From Neovahlkampfia damariscottae (taxonomy: Eukaryota > Heterolobosea > Selenaionea > Neovahlkampfiida > Neovahlkampfiidae), in the NCBI GenBank assembly GCA_016618085.1, contig JABLTG010000038.1, forward strand, positions 1 through 64,000: a stretch of DNA of 64,000 bases, given 5' to 3'. The number at the start of each line of letters is the position of its first letter. The first letter of the stretch is position 1. A model generated the notes under the pieces. It made no database searches. It saw nothing but the letters and a program-made list of their open reading frames with translations, and was not told the origin of the DNA. Below are positions 1-10,013 of the stretch, in pieces. Position numbers and translations under genes: made by a program.

Positions 1-222
1 ACTTGAAGGTATACTTTTCACTTGTAGCAAGTCTTCTTTTTCTTTAGTCCACCAAAAAGGATACGAATCTTTTCCTTGTTTATATGTTGATTTCATATTT
101 CCTGTTTCTTTTGTTGAACTTTTTGTTCTTCAAGTTTTCTCTTTTTTATCACTTCTGTTGTTGATGTTGAAGTAACATTTTTTTCTTTCCAAAATGAATC
201 CAATTTGAGCTGTTTGGACATT
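1..222 (-). CDS. 5' part of a gene with a PIP-box-like N-terminus (runs off the window)
   Basis: Reading leftwards from the ATG at 222, the protein begins MSKQLKLDSFWKEK and is Lys/Glu/Gln-rich. Residues 4-11 (Q-L-K-L-D-S-F-W) fit the PCNA-interacting box Q-x-x-(L/I/M)-x-x-(F/W)-(F/W). This frame meets a stop after about 42 codons. A different open frame carrying Y-P-F-W-W-T-K-E-K-E continues to the window edge, so an intron or a short protein is possible. I do not recognise the family. If the box is real, a DNA replication or repair role would be likely, but that is inference from a degenerate motif. Confidence 0.35.
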
Positions 223-289
223 TTAAATACTTGAGATCTTTTTCAGTATTTTCTAGTTGAACAACTTCAAGTAAAAATTCTAAAAATAA

Positions 290-711
290 CTGGCAAAATT
301 AAATCTAATTGGCCACTTTTATCACAATAACCATCAATTCATTGGCCATCAATCCTTTCAACAAATCGAAAAATTAATAATTGAAAAAAATTATTTGGAA
401 GCATCACAGGCTTATAATATTATTTCAAATCATTTACATGGTCATCATAGCATTGAAGAACATTCCATGTTTCCTCGAATTCAACAGCAAATAGAATTAT
501 TTGAAAAGAAAATGTGGAAAAAATAAAATCATTGTATGATGATCACTCTGAAATGACTGAGATGATGAATGAACTACATGAACTTTTTTCAATTGGACAA
601 TACGACGAAATTTTTGAAAAATGGAAATTATTCCAAAATCACATGACTAAACATTTCTTGGAGGAAGATATTTCAATTCCAATTATTATGAAATATAATG
701 TGGATATTTAA
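290..711 (+). pseudogene. Hemerythrin-like (HHE) gene, apparently broken
   Basis: Two overlapping frames together read as a hemerythrin-like four-helix domain. The first (to about 525) has the H-L-H-G-H-H-S-I-E-E-H-S-M-F-P motif. The second (from about 514) has D-D-H-S-E-M and H-M-T-K-H-F-L-E-E-D. These supply the His and Glu ligands of a di-iron or oxygen-binding site. The frames differ by one base at an A-rich run near 505-512, and no in-frame ATG precedes the first frame. It is either a decayed gene or a gene with a homopolymer error and an unseen first exon. Host gene, ordinary neighbour of the transporter that follows. Confidence 0.5.
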
Positions 712-735
712 ACTCTTAATTATAAATATTTTTCA

Positions 736-742
736 CCAATCA
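736..742 (+). promoter_or_regulatory. CCAATCA box upstream of the SLC35B4-like gene
   Basis: Exact CCAATCA ending 28 nt before the ATG at 771. It belongs to the window-wide start-proximal motif described in the findings. Confidence 0.55.
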
Positions 743-770
743 TATTTCTGTATTTTTAAACAAACACAAA

Positions 771-1879
771 ATGGACACACAACACAGTTCATTGAATATT
801 TTATTGTCCATAACAATGTTACTTGGAGGGTGTTTATCCAATAATATCACATTAGAGTTGATGCTGTATGTTGACAGTGGCTGCGGTTCACTTTTAACAA
901 TTTGTCAATTTCTTTTGATAACTATACAAGGAATATTTCAGCAATTTGACTCAACAAAATTTTGGTTAAAAGACAGAAAAATACCTATTAAATTTCATCT
1001 CATTCAAGTCGTTTTGTTCTTTGGTTCAACAATAGCAAGCAATATAGCATATTCATATCATATTTCTTTACCTTTAATGAATCTATTCAGATCAGGAGCA
1101 TTGGCTATGAATTTAATTGTTGGTATGATCATTTTTAGATTGAAGTTTTGTTCCAAATTTTTTTTAATTTTCTTCTCTAGACAACCACTTTCAAAAATTT
1201 TTGCTGTATTGATGGTTACTTTTGGTATAGCAATAACTTCTTGGGAAACATCACAAACAGGTGGTAAAGTTTTTAATGAAGAAGTAATTTATATTTTGAA
1301 TTCATATTTTAGTTGCAATTTGAGGTCTTTATCATTGGAATTGGATTGATCATTTTCAGTTTATGTTTACAAGCAACTTTAGGAAATGTTCAACAATATG
1401 TTTTGAAAACATTTGAAGCTGATTATCGAGAAAATGTTTTTTATTCTGTAAGATTTTTAAAATTAATTTTCCAGCATCTTTTCAGTTTACCCTTTTTCTT
1501 TTTGATGACAGATGATTTACTGAAACATATTGAAATTTTCAGTGGCACAGAAAAATATAACAACTATGTATCAATACCATATGCATGGGTTTTAATGCTT
1601 TTCAATGTTTTAACACAGTAATTTCCAACTTTTTCCTCTCAATTTTCTAGATATCTTTGCATTTTTGGAGTTCATCGTTTGACAAGTCAAACCAGTTCAT
1701 TAACAACTCAATTATTATTGACAATTAGAAAATTCATTACATTGCTCATTAGTGTTGCAATGTTCAAACATACAATGAATTTGGTTCATTGGATTGGAGT
1801 CTTTTTTGTATTTGGTGGAACACTTGTGTTTTTTTATATTCAAAACAATGAAAAGAAAGAAAAAGAAAAAATTGAATAA
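771..1879 (+). CDS. UDP-sugar transporter, SLC35B4/YEA4 type
   Basis: Five exons join to about 327 residues. Introns are 1145-1180, 1284-1312, 1448-1474 and 1619-1650, all GT-AG. The spliced protein has about ten hydrophobic segments. It shows family motifs such as N-I-A-Y-S-Y-H-I-S-L-P, F-R-S-G-A-L, the F-Y-S-H-L-F-S-L-P turn and L-L-T-I-R-K-F near the C-terminus, then a Lys/Glu tail resembling an ER-retrieval end (KEKEKIE). Proteins of this family carry UDP-N-acetylglucosamine or UDP-xylose into the ER/Golgi lumen for glycosylation. The precise substrate cannot be read from sequence. It ends 2 nt before the 3' end of the convergent VPS4 gene. Confidence 0.85.
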
Positions 1880-1880
1880 A

Positions 1881-3369
1881 TTAGCTTCCAAATTGATTCA
1901 TGAACTTTTCTTGTCTTTTAATATCATCTTTAGAAATTGATGACTTCACTGATTGTAATGAAACTTCAAAGTCATTTCTAGTGATTGGAAGTGGTTTGAT
2001 GTATTCACTTGGGATATCTTTCAAACTTATTTTTTCAGCATTTGTGTCTTTCTCATCACATGGATAATACATTTCATTTTCAAATTTAAAAAAAGTTGAT
2101 TTTTGAAATCTACGAATAGGTTCCATGATGGCATTTCTAACTAAACAATTGAGATCTGATCCAGAAAAACTTCAATTCAATATGATCAAAAATTGATCTT
2201 ACAATTTAGTTTTTTCAACAACAAAATTCCAATCTTCTTCTTTCATTGTGGTTTCACAACTGGAAAGGTATGTTTTTAAAATGGAAAGTCTGGATGTTTC
2301 ATTTGGTAAAGAAATATAAATTCTTTTTTCAAATCTTCTTCTGACTGCAGAATCCAATTCCCAAGGTCTATTTGTTGCACCAAGAATCTACATAGTTAAT
2401 TTAGTGATTCCATTACAAAAATTTCATCTTTTGTGTTTGATAAACCTTGAATTTGAACTAAAAATTCTGTTTTGATTCTTCTTGAAGTATCATTTTCACC
2501 TTCATTTCTTTCTGAACATAATGCATCAATTTCATCAAGAAAAATAATTGAAGGTTGTCTCTTACGAGCTAAGGTGAAAAGATACTTCACAGATCTTTCT
2601 ACGATTAAAGTAGTTTTTGTGTTACTTTTCCGAGTCTCCGACCCATTTTGAAAGTAAATCTGAAGCAGAAACTGAAATGAATGTTACATTCGTTTCATTT
2701 GCTAACGCTTGAGCTAAAAGTGTTTTTCCAGTTCCAGGTAATCCATACAATAATATTGCCTTCCAAGGTTGTAAATTTCCAACAAACAATTGCGGGAATT
2801 GTTTTGGAAGAATTAAAGACTCAAATAAAGCTTCTTTAGCACTATTTAAACCTGAAATATCATCAAATGATACATTTGGTAAATATCTTGGATCTATGAT
2901 GCAGTCTTGTTTTTTAGATGACGTTGTTACTCACCTTCAAGAGGATGATTTGTTTTGTAATTTTCTTCATCTTGACTGTTTTGAGAATAACTAAAGAGAT
3001 CAATATTTTGACTATTGACCGATTCTATCAGTTAATTGTTCATAATTCAAACTTTCTTTTGGCTTTGTGGGAGGTTCCAAGAATTTCTTTGAATTTTGAA
3101 AAGTTTCGTCAATTCTTTGCAAAATAAGCTTCAAATATTTAAATTTTGATATTTTTCTCACTTGAATACTTTCATTCTCTTCAAACGAAATAGAACAATT
3201 CAAAAATTTTGATGCTTTTTCGTAAAATTTTAGAGCTTCGTCAATCTTGTTTTCTAATTCCTTTTCATACGCTCTATTTGCCCTTAATTTTAAGTTTTAT
3301 TTCAACCAAAAAATTATACCAAAAAAGCGCCTGTTTTTTGTAACTTTCTTTTGCTTCTGTTTCTTCCAT
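1881..3369 (-). CDS. VPS4: VPS4, ESCRT-III disassembly AAA ATPase
   Basis: Spliced from the ATG at 3369 through several 27-40 nt introns. Order: N-terminal MIT three-helix domain (starts [10 protein letters not shown]), linker, AAA core with Walker A G-L-P-G-T-G-K-T, Walker [11 protein letters not shown], sensor/Arg-finger region A-T-N-R-P-W and R-R-R-F-E, then the VPS4 C-terminal helix M-E-P-I-R-R-F-Q with the acidic beta-domain and a final D-D-I-K-R-Q helix. The length of roughly 400 residues is normal. VPS4 hexamers pull apart ESCRT-III polymers in endosome sorting and cytokinesis. All catalytic residues look intact. A CCAAT at 3382-3386 lies 12 nt upstream of the start. Confidence 0.9.
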
Positions 3370-3488
3370 AAAAAAAATCAACCAATAGAAAAAGCCTATG
3401 ACTTTTTGGTTTTTATAACGAAAAGGAATATTTTATTTCTATATAAAATGCATAAAGGATTATTTTTGACAGCATTCGAATTTTTTAT

Positions 3489-3495
3489 CCAATCA
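3489..3495 (+). promoter_or_regulatory. CCAATCA box upstream of the ankyrin/SH3 gene
   Basis: CCAATCA ends 20 nt before the ATG at 3516. It lies in a 146-nt divergent gap shared with VPS4. Confidence 0.55.
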
Positions 3496-3515
3496 AAACA
3501 ATTTTTATCGAGTCA

Positions 3516-4295
3516 ATGTTGTCTGAGGAAAGACTGAGCAAAGCCATTCATGAAAACAAATTAGATGAGTTGAAAGACATGATATTAGATGGATTAAATA
3601 TCAACAGGAAATACAAATATCCAGTTGGTTGTCAATATCTTGTTTTGAATCATGAAGAAATGAATTTAAGTGGTAAAAAAACAAAAACCATTGATTTTTT
3701 TTTAAAAGGTTATTATTTACCATACATAGATGGTGATTCAAGTGGTCAGTATATTGATGATTTCCAAAAAAAATTTGGTGGTGAAATTCAATGGACTCCT
3801 TTGATGTTAGCCTCTGCTTATGGTCGCCATTCAATAATAAATTTATTAATTTCAAAAGGTGCTAATATAAATGAAATAGATGCTTCTGGTAAAACGGCAA
3901 AAGAAATTGCCGAAGAATTCGAGCACAAAGTCAATTTTGATGGTGATGGTAACATTGTCTCAAAACTTGAACTAAAAGTTTCAAATTTAAAAAAAGAAAA
4001 TGAATTTTTTGAGTTAAAAGTCAAAGAACTTGAAGAAAAAATTCAGTACTTGGAAAAAAGACAATCAAGCTCTTCTGTGAAAAATTCAAATGCTCAGGTT
4101 GAAACTTCAAAAGAAGAACCAACAGAAAACACAAATATTAAAGCTGCTATTTATGATTATGATGGTGATGAAGGTGCTCTTTCCATCAAAACTGGTGAAA
4201 AATTTGAAATTCTTGATGTTAATGGAGAATGGTGTTGTGTCATTAATATTGCCACAAAAGAAGAAGGCTGGGTGCCTACTGATTATTTACAATAA
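3516..4295 (+). CDS. Ankyrin repeat - coiled coil - SH3 adaptor
   Basis: 259 residues in one open frame. An N-terminal helix pair is followed by ankyrin repeats (residues about 90-125: W-T-P-L-M-L-A-S-A-Y-G-R-H, then L-L-I-S-K-G-A-N-I-N). Next come a Lys/Glu coiled coil (about 145-185), a Ser/Glu linker and a C-terminal SH3 domain (about 205-259: A-A-I-Y-D-Y-D-G, L-S-I-K-T-G-E, W-C-C-V, E-E-G-W-V-P-T-D-Y). The ALYDY, WW and P-x-x-Y landmarks of SH3 are present, so Pro-rich ligands should bind. It is probably a cytoskeletal or membrane-traffic adaptor. Residues 30-75, between the first helix and the ankyrin repeats, are unusual and could include an in-frame intron. Confidence 0.75.
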   Translation: MLSEERLSKAIHENKLDELKDMILDGLNINRKYKYPVGCQYLVLNHEEMNLSGKKTKTIDFFLKGYYLPYIDGDSSGQYIDDFQKKFGGEIQWTPLMLASAYGRHSIINLLISKGANINEIDASGKTAKEIAEEFEHKVNFDGDGNIVSKLELKVSNLKKENEFFELKVKELEEKIQYLEKRQSSSSVKNSNAQVETSKEEPTENTNIKAAIYDYDGDEGALSIKTGEKFEILDVNGEWCCVINIATKEEGWVPTDYLQ

Positions 4296-4429
4296 ATAAT
4301 TTGTTTTGAAGAGCGAATTTGATTGGTTTTTGTGAACAACAATTTGCAAACCTCAAGTTTTTGAACTAAAAATAGAATACACCCTATATATAAAACAACA
4401 ATTTAACTTGTGTTAACAACATCAAAACA

Positions 4430-5008
4430 ATGAATATACATCTCCAAAAGGTGAAGACATATCTCTCTGAAAGCTGCTCAAGTCATCAAAGTTACTTGTT
4501 GGAACATTTCCGTGAATTTCTTTCACCACTGTGCTCTTATCAAGAAATCATCAATCCACAAATACTACTTATTGAGTTAGTGAACCAGAAATACATTGTA
4601 CTTACTCAAGAACTCGTCAATTACACAACAATCTGTTTTCAAAACAGATCATCTCAGAAATACCAACTCATGCTGTATCAACTTAATTCTGAGATGAAAA
4701 AGGCATTTAAAGAAAGAAATTTTTTCAAAGCAATGTTGTACAAAGTTCAATATTTCTTAATTGCTTCTAGAAAGTTACCAAAATTTGTTTCTGAATTGAA
4801 ACAATTACTTTCTGAATTCTGTACTTTTACGGTGATAATTCACTCGGACACACTGATAGAAGAGTTAATAAAGATCAATTTTATCAAGTTCATTGATGGA
4901 AGAATATTTATCTCGGATTCAAAAAATGATGATTTTAGATTTGTTGAAAAAAAGAGATCTAGAGATCAAATTGAAGAATCCTACCTGAAAAGAAGTAAAT
5001 TATTTTAA
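4430..5008 (+). CDS. Hypothetical protein with basic C-terminus
   Basis: 192 residues, single open frame. No family recognised. The sequence is mostly helical and Leu/Ile-rich. The last 25 residues hold two basic clusters (K-K-R-S-R-D and L-K-R-S-K) that could be a nuclear localisation signal. A TATA-like run (ctatatataa, about 4383-4392) lies some 40 nt upstream, and an ATTGG at about 4321-4326 is farther away. Codon use and AT content match the neighbours. Confidence 0.55.
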   Translation: MNIHLQKVKTYLSESCSSHQSYLLEHFREFLSPLCSYQEIINPQILLIELVNQKYIVLTQELVNYTTICFQNRSSQKYQLMLYQLNSEMKKAFKERNFFKAMLYKVQYFLIASRKLPKFVSELKQLLSEFCTFTVIIHSDTLIEELIKINFIKFIDGRIFISDSKNDDFRFVEKKRSRDQIEESYLKRSKLF

Positions 5009-5058
5009 TAAATAGTTCGGTTTTTGAAATAATTTTAATTGATACTTTGTTTTTTCAT

Positions 5059-5065
5059 CCAATCA
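5059..5065 (+). promoter_or_regulatory. CCAATCA box of the small membrane protein gene
   Basis: CCAATCA ends 19 nt before the ATG at 5085. Confidence 0.55.
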
Positions 5066-5084
5066 GCATTCACTTCTAAGCAAC

Positions 5085-5463
5085 ATGTCAGGTAAGTTGT
5101 CTTTGAAGTACTTACACCTCAGATCAACCGTACGCAAAAATTGATGGACCAATAAATTCTGGAAGCAACTCCACTGATGATACTATGGCAATGGTACTGT
5201 AAGAAAAAAGATATTTTTAAATTTCTAGTTTTCTTTTGGGCTGTTTTGTTTTTCCATTCATTCATTTATTAAATGTGATCTACCTTAAATCACCAAGTAA
5301 AAACGCGAATTTACTTGCAAAAATTTCACTAGCTTGCTTCGGTTTAATCGTATGTAGCTTTGTTTTTCAATGTATCTGTTTTCTCTGCTTCTTTGGAGGT
5401 TTTGCAGTTATTTGGGGTTTATTTATTGGTGCAGCTCGTGCGGCTGGACATAATAATGCATAA
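5085..5463 (+). CDS. Small membrane protein, about 105 residues
   Basis: Three exons. The first is only seven bases of coding (ATGTCAG). Introns are 5092-5122 and 5199-5228. The protein has a short polar N-terminus (starts M-S-D-Q-P-Y-A-K-I-D-G), then two to three hydrophobic segments with several Cys, ending A-A-R-A-A-G-H-N-N-A. The layout is that of a small two- or three-pass membrane protein. I cannot name a family. The coding end lies 8 nt from the 3' end of the convergent ACOT9-like gene. Confidence 0.65.
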
Positions 5464-5470
5464 AGAATTT

Positions 5471-6812
5471 TTATTTTTTTTTCATGATTTTTAAATACTT
5501 TTCATGTCTTCTTTTTGCGTCCAAGTAATAAATTCCCTCTGTAAAAAAAATTTAATTAATAATTCATTGATACCTTTATAAGAGTTTGGATATAATATTT
5601 TATCCACTGCCTCCACTTCAAAAGCAAAATGAAATAAATTTGTTGTTTTTCTTATTTTTGTTACTGGATGAACAACTTCAACTTTTACTCGACAATGAAC
5701 GATGTTATTTTCAAGATATACTACTTTTGAAGAAAGAACAGCAATATCTCCAATTGAAACTTTTTAGAAAATGAAATTAAAACTTCATATTTTTTGAATT
5801 ACTTGGTTCAATAAAATGAATTTCATCTAAATAAAGAAATCTGCAAAATGGTTTTCCATTATCAGTAAAAGATGAACCAAAGAAGTTTACGTTGATAAAA
5901 GCGATTTCAAAAGCACTTCTCATCACAAATCCACCAAAAATTTTGTTATGCACATTCTTAAATTGAGGGTGCTTTAAAAAAAGTTTTTAGTTGATCAAAT
6001 AGTGTATTACCATCCATAAATTGTTTTCAATTCTTGTTTCTTCTGGAGAAATTATTTTCTTTTCACAAATGAGGTCTCTAACATTTTGAGTTTTTTCAAG
6101 TTTCAAAGTTTCAATAAATTTGTCATGTAACAAGCGAATCTCTTCTGTATAAGGTGGATGAATGAACAAATGGGTCGCTGACTTTTCTTTTTTTTCAATT
6201 TTTCTTTCTAAAAAAAATAAATGTGAAAAAATGTGAAATTTCTTTTTTACGTTTTCCAAGTTCAAATAATGCTTTATCTTCATCCGTGATAGGATTTAGT
6301 TGATTTACTTTTTTTGATTTATTTGTTTCTTTGTCCAAACCAACCATTGTGAAATATGAAGTCAAAATCTGTTCATATTTTGAATCCTTTAATTGATCAA
6401 CGACCACCTGACATTCGATTGAACTATTTCCAACGTAAATAGGCCTTCCTCTAACACGAACTTTTTCATTATTTTTTAATTCTTGTAATAGTAAAATTGA
6501 ATCAACACTTGCTGTTACAATGGTCATATTTCTTTCATTATTTTCATCTATACCATCTGTATGTCTGAATATAAAAAATAATGAAAAATGTTACTTGTAA
6601 GCAACAGCACCAGCAAATGCGTCTAAGTCTTCCAAAATTTTTCCGATTCTTAAATTTCCAATAGAGTTCAAATACTGTTCTCTTAAGCCTTTGTCAGTAT
6701 CAAAATCATAATATTTTTCAAGGTACGAGTCTTTTGGTTGTTTAATCTTGACATTATACCCGCGAAAGACAATGGTTTTGTGCTTCAAAACTTTTTTGAA
6801 CAAACCAATCAT
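5471..6812 (-). CDS. Acyl-CoA thioesterase, ACOT9 / double hotdog type
   Basis: Six exons from the ATG at 6812. The spliced protein reads K-D-S-Y-L-E, L-R-E-Q-Y-L-N, L-R-I-G-K-I-L-E-D-L-D-A-F-A-G-A-V-A-Y-K-H, then T-A-S-V-D-S-I (first hotdog), and later N-V-H-N-K-I-F-G-G-F-V-M-R-S-A-F-E (second hotdog) and D-E-I-H-F-I-E-P. These match ACOT9-like mitochondrial thioesterases, which hydrolyse acyl-CoA to fatty acid and CoA. The final codon is TAA after a Lys run. The start codon lies only 13 nt from the stop of the upstream same-strand gene, and CCAATCA overlaps the ATG on the opposite strand (ATGATTGG). Either the promoter sits inside the neighbour's coding end or the start is elsewhere. Confidence 0.85.
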
Positions 6813-6824
6813 TTTGCTTGCTTG

Positions 6825-7226
6825 TTACTTGGTGGTTACACTTTTTATAGCAGACAACAAAATTGTTTTTCTAATGAATTTACAGATATTTTGTATATAT
6901 TGAACCATACTTTCCTGAAGGATTCTATAATGCTTTTGTTGGTTTAATTCAAAATTGATCAATGGATCTTCAACAGATTCAACTGTAAACTGAAATTCTT
7001 CATATTCTTTTTCGTACCACTGTTTGGATAAAAGTTCATTCACTCTGTTTTGATACTCCACAAAAATTAATTTTAATTTTTTTGCTTTTTTGATGTATTT
7101 TTTATAGTTCTTATTCTGTGAATGTTTTTGAAGGATTTTGATTTGTTTCTCTAAGTGTAGGATTATCTTTTGAACATCAAATTCTTTTGTCAGTAATTCG
7201 TCTTGAAAAAGTTGTTTAATTTTCAT
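6825..7226 (-). CDS. Hypothetical coiled-coil protein
   Basis: 133 residues, no intron needed. Lys/Gln/Glu/Leu-rich with long predicted helices (I-I-L-H-L-E-K-Q-I-K-I-L and following). No family recognised. The start is supported by TGATTGG placed immediately before the ATG (CCAATCA at 7227-7233 on the + strand), the tightest spacing in the window. It lies head-to-tail with the ACOT9-like gene, 12 nt apart. Confidence 0.55.
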   Translation of the reverse strand: MKIKQLFQDELLTKEFDVQKIILHLEKQIKILQKHSQNKNYKKYIKKAKKLKLIFVEYQNRVNELLSKQWYEKEYEEFQFTVESVEDPLINFELNQQKHYRILQESMVQYIQNICKFIRKTILLSAIKSVTTK

Positions 7227-7338
7227 CCAATCAGAGTTAAAAAAATTTTAACACAAATTTTCTTTATTATTTTTAATAATTCATAATCTATTGAATGATA
7301 TCGTTTCCATCAAATTTTGGGACTTCAGTTCAAATGAT

Positions 7339-8046
7339 TCAATAAAGGAAAGGAAAGATTCTATTTTTTGTTGTTTGCTTATACACAATGTATTGCTTCC
7401 CAAATTTTTGTATCAAACACTCCTCTTCTGAATATAATCTTAAAATCCAAAGAGATATAAACAAAAAATTTCCAGTGAAGAAGATGCAATAATTTGATGA
7501 TGAAAGAGCCATTCCATTGACAATAATGAAAATACTTAAATACATTGGATGTCTAACATATTTGAATGGACCTGTTCTCACTAAGGATCCTTCTTTTAAA
7601 TCAATCAAAGGACTAAATGAATAACCAAGAACTAAATGTGTCCATAACATCAATAAAGCTCCAATTTCAAATAAAATCAATCCAAAACATTTTGCAGTAA
7701 AACTTAGGTGCATATCTTGAGACTGAACAAAGTTTTGAATTGGAAAAAAAAAAGTTATCAGCGTATCAACAATTGTTTTTGGAGCGACAAATTGCAAAAT
7801 ATCAACTCCTACATAAAATCCAACAGATAGTATATATGACCAAGTAGTAATTAAAATAATCAAAATATTGATTTTTGGTTCAATAACTGTTTCCAAAGTG
7901 GCTGTTTTTTGATTAATGTGTTGTTGAAAAAAATAATTCTTGATTAGTGGGTATTCAAAGAAATAAAATGAAGACAAAAGTCTAGATAACACAGTTTGTA
8001 TTCCAACCAAAATAAACAAAGTGTTCAATGGTTCATCAAACTTCAT
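7339..8046 (-). CDS. ICMT / phospholipid methyltransferase-like membrane protein
   Basis: 235 residues, single exon, five or six hydrophobic segments. The C-terminal signature G-P-F-K-Y-V-R-H-P-M-Y, followed by E-E-E-C-L and F-G-K-Q-Y-I-V-Y-K-Q-T-T-K-N-R, is that of the isoprenylcysteine carboxyl methyltransferase / PEMT superfamily (RHPxY and EE binding S-adenosylmethionine). The substrate could be prenylated proteins or lipids; sequence alone does not decide. CCAATCA at 8076-8082 is 29 nt upstream. Confidence 0.8.
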   Translation of the reverse strand: MKFDEPLNTLFILVGIQTVLSRLLSSFYFFEYPLIKNYFFQQHINQKTATLETVIEPKINILIILITTWSYILSVGFYVGVDILQFVAPKTIVDTLITFFFPIQNFVQSQDMHLSFTAKCFGLILFEIGALLMLWTHLVLGYSFSPLIDLKEGSLVRTGPFKYVRHPMYLSIFIIVNGMALSSSNYCIFFTGNFLFISLWILRLYSEEECLIQKFGKQYIVYKQTTKNRIFPFLY

Positions 8047-8105
8047 CTATGCACTGATCTAAAAAAAAGAAATATCCAATCAGCTACGACGAAGAAAAAT
8101 ATTAT

Positions 8106-9207
8106 TTATTTTTTTTTTGGTGTAACTTCTTCAGGTTTTGGTGCGTGTAACATAATATAACTCTTATCATCTTTCTTATAATATTCATGTCCTTTACTCC
8201 AATCATAAGAAACAGCATAAGCAAAAACTGATCCATCTTTGTTAAATCTACCAGCAACAACAGGTTTTGAACCTTCTTTAAATTTACCTAACCTTTGTTT
8301 TGATATTTTATCCCAGATGTGAAATGCACCATCAGCACCACAAGTGGCTAATGTATTAAATTGTGGATGATAATCCAAGCTATTGATTGCATAGACATCA
8401 TTATTAAGTCTATGACATCTAAAAGCAAATGATTTTACGTCATTTGTTTCATTGAATACATGAACAGCAACTCTTCCTTCAATTGAACCAACTGAAAATC
8501 CAGATTTATCTACATCAATAGCTATAGCTCTAATTTGATGTTTTAAAGGTGAAGGCATCACTTTCATTGGGTTTTGAGGTTTTCTTATATCATAAAGTAT
8601 GATTTGTGCATCAGCTGTTGCAACAACCGCCATTTCATCTCTAATTCTCATAGAATAAACACGTTCTGGTAAATTTACAGATAAAGAACATTTTCCTTGT
8701 CTTATATCCCAATATTTCATTGTTTTATCCCAACTTCCAGTTACTAAACATTGAATTCCTTCTGACCATTCTAAATTCTTTATTGGTGCATCATGTTTAG
8801 CAACTTGCTGTGGATTTGAACCTTGTTGTTGTGGGTTCCACATATATCCTCCATTATCACAACATCCTACAAATACTACATTTTCCTTTTTTAAAAAAAA
8901 ATTAAAAAATCTCTTAGTTACTTTATTGATTGAAATATCCAAAACTGGTTGAGGAAAAGCTTGTTTCGCAACAGCTTGTGCTTGAAAATTTGTTTTACTA
9001 CCCATTGATTGTTTTTGAACTTGCCAAACGTATACCTTAAATTTTTAAAATAATTAAAAAAAAAAAAGCGCCAACTCCTTTATCCCATGATCCTGAGTAT
9101 AGTATATCAGCTGAATGAGACCATTCTAAACATGATATCATTTCATTAGGTGTTTGAGGAACTTCATAATGTCCATTCGGATTATGATTTGAACTTTGTG
9201 AAAACAT
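8106..9207 (-). CDS. RAE1: RAE1/GLE2 mRNA export WD40 protein
   Basis: Three exons (two introns of about 36-38 nt, one after S-W-D-K-G and one after I-S-I-N-K). The spliced beta propeller contains W-D-K-T-M-K-Y-W-D-I-R-Q-G, L-P-E-R-V-Y-S-M, A-T-A-D-A-Q-I-I-L-Y-D-I, V-G-S-I-E-G-R-V-A-V-H and F-A-F-R-C-H-R. These are hallmark RAE1 stretches, including the Nup98 GLEBS-binding face. RAE1 docks mRNPs at the nuclear pore and acts in spindle control. I chose the ATG at 9207 because upstream TTG is not a plausible start and CCAATCA (9231-9237) lies 23 nt before it. Confidence 0.9.
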
Positions 9208-9230
9208 TGAAAATTGAAAGAAACAGTTAT

Positions 9231-9237
9231 CCAATCA
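9231..9237 (+). promoter_or_regulatory. CCAATCA box in the RAE1 / Rab-like divergent promoter
   Basis: It is 23 nt upstream of RAE1 and 120 nt upstream of the divergent GTPase start at 9358, and is the only copy in the 150-nt gap. Confidence 0.5.
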
Positions 9238-9357
9238 ATTTGTTTTTTTTCTTCCTAAAAATACACCAAAAGGAAAAGGAAAACTGAAAATTTTCACAAC
9301 CACATAAAATTTAAAAATCAGCTTAAAAGTAAAGTTGGAATCAATTTTGTTCATAAG

Positions 9358-9972
9358 ATGAAGAAAAAAAAAACAAATTTTAAATTTGTGATTTTGGGTG
9401 ATCCAAGAGTTGGTAAAAGTTGTATAAGGAAAAGATTTTGTAAAGATTCATTCAAAGAAGATTATAAAAAAACAAAAGGCATTCGAATGAAGTTGAAAAA
9501 ATTAACATTCAACAATATACAAATGAAACTGCAAATATTTGATGTACCTTCAAACTTACAACTTCAAATTTATAAAAATCTATTACATGATGCAGATGGA
9601 GTCATTTTTGTTTATGACATCACATCAAAAGAAACTTTTAAAATTGAAGAAGGACTACTGAATGAAATTAGATTCATAAAAGAAAACTATGGAACAAAAA
9701 TAACTATTGTTGGCAACAAAATCGATTTGGAAAAAAAACGAGAAGTTTCAACAAAAGAAGGAGAAGAATTTTCAACAAACGAAAAATTTTTTTTTTATGA
9801 AGTCAGCTCAAAAATGAATGTATATATAGATGAACTGTTTGTAAACATTGTAAATGAAAGAAGAAAAGATTACTTAGATGAAGAAGAACAAAATGAAGAG
9901 ATTAATCAACTTTTATTGGATAATGCAATTCAAAAACCAACTACATATCTTTGTTGTTGTTATTTTTATTGA
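9358..9972 (+). CDS. Rab-like small GTPase with altered switch II
   Basis: 204 residues, single exon. G1 G-D-P-R-V-G-K-S, G4 N-K-I-D and G5 S-S-K are good, and the C-terminus has a Cys triplet (C-C-C-Y-F-Y) suited to prenylation but not at the very end. The G3/switch II element is abnormal: where W-D-T-A-G-Q-E is expected it reads F-D-V-P-S-N-L-Q, so the Gly and catalytic Gln are not in place. It should bind nucleotide, but intrinsic hydrolysis is doubtful. Vesicle traffic is the probable area. The reading frame continues past the Cys run to a TGA. Confidence 0.8.
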   Translation: MKKKKTNFKFVILGDPRVGKSCIRKRFCKDSFKEDYKKTKGIRMKLKKLTFNNIQMKLQIFDVPSNLQLQIYKNLLHDADGVIFVYDITSKETFKIEEGLLNEIRFIKENYGTKITIVGNKIDLEKKREVSTKEGEEFSTNEKFFFYEVSSKMNVYIDELFVNIVNERRKDYLDEEEQNEEINQLLLDNAIQKPTTYLCCCYFY

Positions 9973-10013
9973 ATATTTCAATCAAAATTAAACTTTTTAT
10001 TTCTGTTTTTCCT

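Noticed and set aside
514-711. ORF starting at GTG for the hemerythrin half-domain
   Set aside because: GTG starts are not expected in nuclear genes and the preceding frame carries the missing first helices.
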